DNA from: Bacilli bacterium
GTDB lineage: Bacteria; Bacillota; Bacilli; Tumebacillales; JAQBPP01
NCBI GenBank assembly: GCA_028287455.1
Contig: JAQBPP010000230.1
Location: forward strand, 1-8,871
Direction of reading: 5' to 3'
DNA: 8,871 nucleotides
Each line of letters begins with the position of its first letter. Positions within the stretch are counted from its first letter, which is position 1. This document shows, piece by piece, positions 6,456-8,871 of this stretch. The notes below the pieces were generated by a model. That model searched no databases. It worked only from the letters and a program-made list of their open reading frames with translations, and was not told the origin of the DNA. A program made the position numbers and the translations under genes.

Positions 6456-7442
6456 CTATTCTACCAGTCCGGTTCTCTCGACGCTCTCCACGAACCAACG
6501 CTGAGCGAAGATATAAAGCAGAAGCGGCGGAACGATCATCAAGAAGGAAGCTGACATGCGCAGCGGATCGTCGAATACGGAAGGACCCGTATCAGCTGCC
6601 TGTGCGGAGAGGTAGGATTCAATGCTCAACATCCCCATCGACAACGGTACTTGTTTGGCACCATTTAAGAACATATTCGGGAGATAGAAGTCATTCCAGC
6701 TCCAAACGAAAGAGAACAGGAAGACCACCAGAATTGCTGGTGTGGCCAGCGGAAACATGACTCTATAGAACGTGCGGAACACGCTTGCTCCGTCGATTTT
6801 CGCTGCCTCTTCCATTTCTTTGGGTTGAGTTGAGAAAAACTGTCTGAAGATAATCACGAATAGTGCACCGCGCAGACCGTGTCCAAATAAAGCAGGAACA
6901 ATGATCGGCAACGTTTTCAGCAAAGGAAACGGAACCTGCCCAATCATGAGCACTTTGTTATAGAACAGCAGTTCTGGAAGAATAATGACTTGCTGAGGAA
7001 CGATGAACACCAGCAGCAGGCAAAAATACCAAAACTTTTTTAGCGGAAACTCTAAACGGGCAAATGCATAACCTGCAACTGCGCAGGAGAAAATTTGCAA
7101 CACAGCCACCAGTACCGCGATGCTTAAACTATACACAAACGAGGTTGGATATTTTAAAGTCGCCCATGCACCCTGCAGGGTCCCGAGATAAATCGATCTC
7201 GGGACAACATCTACTGCCGGGTCAGTCAAGTCCGAAAAGCTCTTCACCATTGTGGTGAGCATATAAATCATCGGTTTTAGATAAATAAAAGAAATATCGA
7301 GCAAAATCACATACATAAACAGCCGGAATACCAAACCTGAATCAACTTCTTTACCGATAAAGATGTATCTTAATCTTCGCAGCAGTTTCCGGTAGTTGAA
7401 GCTGGTGATCGTGTCCCTATTAATTGGTACTATGCTTCTCAT
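6456..7442 (-). CDS. Carbohydrate ABC transporter permease, MalG/UgpE type
   Basis: A 328-residue inner-membrane permease of the binding-protein-dependent sugar importer family. The cytoplasmic ATPase-docking EAA loop is at about 210-232 (EEAAKIDGAS...VMFPLATPAI). A conserved FVWSWNDFYLPNMFL stretch near 245-259 is typical of MalG-like partners. About six membrane segments are seen, near 41-60, 101-123, 137-158, 178-199, 233-250 and 298-313. The first 40 or so residues form a charged cytoplasmic N-terminal extension, making it longer than the usual 270-280 residues. The ATG has an AAGGAGGGG site 6 bases upstream, which overlaps the end of the preceding permease gene. It is the last gene of the operon. 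The substrate cannot be named from sequence. Confidence 0.93.
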   Translation of the reverse strand: MRSIVPINRDTITSFNYRKLLRRLRYIFIGKEVDSGLVFRLFMYVILLDISFIYLKPMIYMLTTMVKSFSDLTDPAVDVVPRSIYLGTLQGAWATLKYPTSFVYSLSIAVLVAVLQIFSCAVAGYAFARLEFPLKKFWYFCLLLVFIVPQQVIILPELLFYNKVLMIGQVPFPLLKTLPIIVPALFGHGLRGALFVIIFRQFFSTQPKEMEEAAKIDGASVFRTFYRVMFPLATPAILVVFLFSFVWSWNDFYLPNMFLNGAKQVPLSMGMLSIESYLSAQAADTGPSVFDDPLRMSASFLMIVPPLLLYIFAQRWFVESVERTGLVE

Positions 7443-7458
7443 GGCAGTCCCCTCCTTC

Positions 7459-8322
7459 TTACCTAGCAGGTCGTCTAGTCGTGACAGTGATAAAGATCAA
7501 TGAGCAAATGCCCAAGAAAATCAGGATAACGGCGAAGTACAACCAGGACAAAGCACTGCCATACCCATAATTCATTTGTGGAGTAATCAGGGTCAGCAGT
7601 GGATTATCCGAGAATGTGAACATGTCGACGACTGTATAGATTAGATTCAGGAAAATAAAAGGTGTCATACCCGGAAGCGTTATTTTCCAAAACACTTCCC
7701 AAGGCGAACCGCCATCGATACGTGCTGCCTCATAGACTGACAGCGAAATGGTCTGTCTGCCTGCCAGAAAGAGTAAGATCTGGACACCTGAGTACCACAA
7801 TACAATCACCAGGTTGTTTAACACGTAGATGAGCGGTGTAGCGAGACTTTTACTAAAGTACATCGTGACTAAACCAGTCACATTGTATTGCTGAACAAAA
7901 TCCAGCCCGCCTTGTGATTGCTGCATGAATGTTTTCACAATCATACTGGAGGAGAAAATGACGGGTAGGAAAAAGATGGCTCGGAAAAAGGCACGCCCGC
8001 GAAACTTCTGATTCAACAAGATGGCGGCCAAAAGCGAAAACACCAGGATCACTGGGAGCATGACTAGTACTTGCTCCAGGTAAGGCAACACTTTGGAAAT
8101 AAAATCACTGTTGCCAGTCAGGATCGTCTGATAGTTTTTGAACCCGACCCAAGTATAGTGAATGCCATCCACCTTGATTTGGACAGTATAGAACGCCATC
8201 CAAAACGTGTAGCCAAGCGGGAAAGCCATGAAAGCCAGAAACCCAAACACCCAAGGTGCAATAAACAGAGAGCCTTCAATCTGCCGGATGGTTGATCCTT
8301 TTAATCCGCGCTTCTTCTTCAC
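7459..8322 (-). CDS. Carbohydrate ABC transporter permease, MalF/UgpA type
   Basis: A 287-residue permease of normal family length and the likely heterodimer partner of the MalG-type permease 16 bases downstream. The N-terminus (IEGSLFIAPWVFGFLAFMAFPLGYTFWMAF) is the typical first membrane segment of UgpA-like sugar permeases, and WVGFKNYQTIL is the usual following periplasm-facing motif. The EAA loop is at about 197-221 (YEAARIDGGSPWEVFWKITLPGMTP). The GTG start overlaps the stop of the upstream DUF5696 gene as GTGA. Its ribosome site (AGGGGGTGGATC) lies inside that gene's last codons, so translation is probably coupled. No ATPase or solute-binding gene is within the window. Confidence 0.93.
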   Translation of the reverse strand: MKKKRGLKGSTIRQIEGSLFIAPWVFGFLAFMAFPLGYTFWMAFYTVQIKVDGIHYTWVGFKNYQTILTGNSDFISKVLPYLEQVLVMLPVILVFSLLAAILLNQKFRGRAFFRAIFFLPVIFSSSMIVKTFMQQSQGGLDFVQQYNVTGLVTMYFSKSLATPLIYVLNNLVIVLWYSGVQILLFLAGRQTISLSVYEAARIDGGSPWEVFWKITLPGMTPFIFLNLIYTVVDMFTFSDNPLLTLITPQMNYGYGSALSWLYFAVILIFLGICSLIFITVTTRRPAR

Positions 8323-8871
8323 TTCGATCCACCCCCTGGAATTACAGCGAAGTCTTCGGCGGGTACGGTAACCGTTCCGAGTTTGTAAGGAGCCTTATTA
8401 TAATTGACCACAATTTGTTTACCATTGGAGTAAATAGTTTCTTCTACTCCAGCGGCTAACTCCTGATGTCCAACGATAAATTTGTCCTGGACATCTCCAA
8501 GTGCCTGATTGTAACGTTGATAATCTTTAACCATTGTAGACTCCCAATCAGAGAAAGTCGTGCTGAATCCGTTAATACCAGTAAGCATCAATTTGCGGGT
8601 CGATTCAGATGTGATCATATAGACCGGTTCAGAACCGTACTCAATGCTGCGTAAAAACTCTTTATTGTAATCGTCCCGGTTATTGGCGTATCGCGAGGAG
8701 TAATTCACCAAACCGTGGACGGCGATTTGGGCAAACGGAACTGCACCTGTTGAATTCATGCCATAGGAATAGTCATCCACCAGGTTATTAATAAAGTTCA
8801 CATGTCCCAAAGCGTAGAAGTTTCCATTGAACACTTGTGCAGAGCCTAAGGTTTGAGTGGAGCTGTCCAAC
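8319..8871 (-). CDS. DUF5696-type protein, C-terminal part only
   Basis: The frame is open to the window edge and gives the last 184 or so residues of a protein whose 5' end lies beyond 8871. Apparent starts near 8870 are internal. Recognised by pattern: VPFAQIAVHGLVNYSSRYAN, then EFLRSIEYGSEPVYMITSES, a KDYQRYNQALG helix and a closing DKFIVGHQELAAGVEETIYS...VVNYNKAPYKLGTVTVPAEDFAVI. This matches the C-terminus of DUF5696 proteins as I remember them. These are large, glycoside-hydrolase-like proteins frequently encoded beside sugar ABC permeases in Paenibacillus and relatives. The function is not established; processing of the imported glycan is an inference from context. It is the most upstream gene visible in the operon and overlaps the MalF-type permease by 4 bases. 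Confidence 0.75.
   Translation of the reverse strand, partial: LDSSTQTLGSAQVFNGNFYALGHVNFINNLVDDYSYGMNSTGAVPFAQIAVHGLVNYSSRYANNRDDYNKEFLRSIEYGSEPVYMITSESTRKLMLTGINGFSTTFSDWESTMVKDYQRYNQALGDVQDKFIVGHQELAAGVEETIYSNGKQIVVNYNKAPYKLGTVTVPAEDFAVIPGGGSK

Noticed and set aside
8319..8870. TTG near 8870 as the true start of the last minus-strand gene
   Set aside because: The frame stays open to the window edge, and the matched region is the C-terminal end of a much longer family, so the gene is truncated by the window.
1..8871. CRISPR arrays, transposase genes, toxin-antitoxin pairs or phage-defence genes
   Set aside because: No regularly spaced repeats, transposase motifs or defence-type domains were found on either strand.

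Overview
The window looks like chromosomal DNA of an endospore-forming, Gram-positive member of the Bacillales. The main evidence is a recognisable ylbJ sporulation membrane-protein gene, purine-rich AGGAGG-type ribosome sites, frequent GTG and TTG starts, and a sugar-transport operon carrying a DUF5696 gene of the kind common in Paenibacillus-like genomes. Base composition is moderate and fairly even. The genus cannot be fixed from sequence reading alone; Alicyclobacillaceae- or Paenibacillaceae-like is a guess. No insertion sequence, CRISPR array, tRNA or rRNA was found.

Left part (1-2857). A minus-strand 2H-phosphoesterase gene ('2'-5' RNA ligase' family) runs off the left edge. Its short leader contains a strong intrinsic-terminator-shaped hairpin and a 19-codon ORF whose stop overlaps the gene's TTG start. 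The divergent ylbJ gene follows on the plus strand, with a sigma-E-like promoter candidate. It converges on uppP (undecaprenyl-pyrophosphate phosphatase, minus strand) across a bidirectional terminator.

Middle part (2858-6250). uppP is divergent from a ykvI-type membrane transporter gene; the 121-base gap holds a perfect 13-base palindrome. Downstream on the same strand lies an OmpR/PhoB-type response regulator and, one base after it, its HAMP-containing histidine kinase. UppP recycles the lipid carrier for cell-wall synthesis, so the two-component pair may sense envelope conditions, but that is only an inference from position.

Right part (6251-8871). A near-perfect hairpin terminator and a separate 67-base interrupted palindrome separate the kinase from a convergent minus-strand operon. 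In transcription order the operon is a DUF5696 protein (only its C-terminal part is in the window), a MalF/UgpA-like permease overlapping it by 4 bases, and a MalG/UgpE-like permease 16 bases later. No solute-binding protein or ATPase gene is visible; they may lie beyond the right edge, or the ATPase may be a shared MsmX-type protein encoded elsewhere.

Most genes belong to known families. I see no clear undescribed multi-gene system. The points most worth a second look are the attenuator-like leader of the 2H gene, the 67-base palindrome at the end of the sugar operon, and the uncharacterised DUF5696 transport locus.
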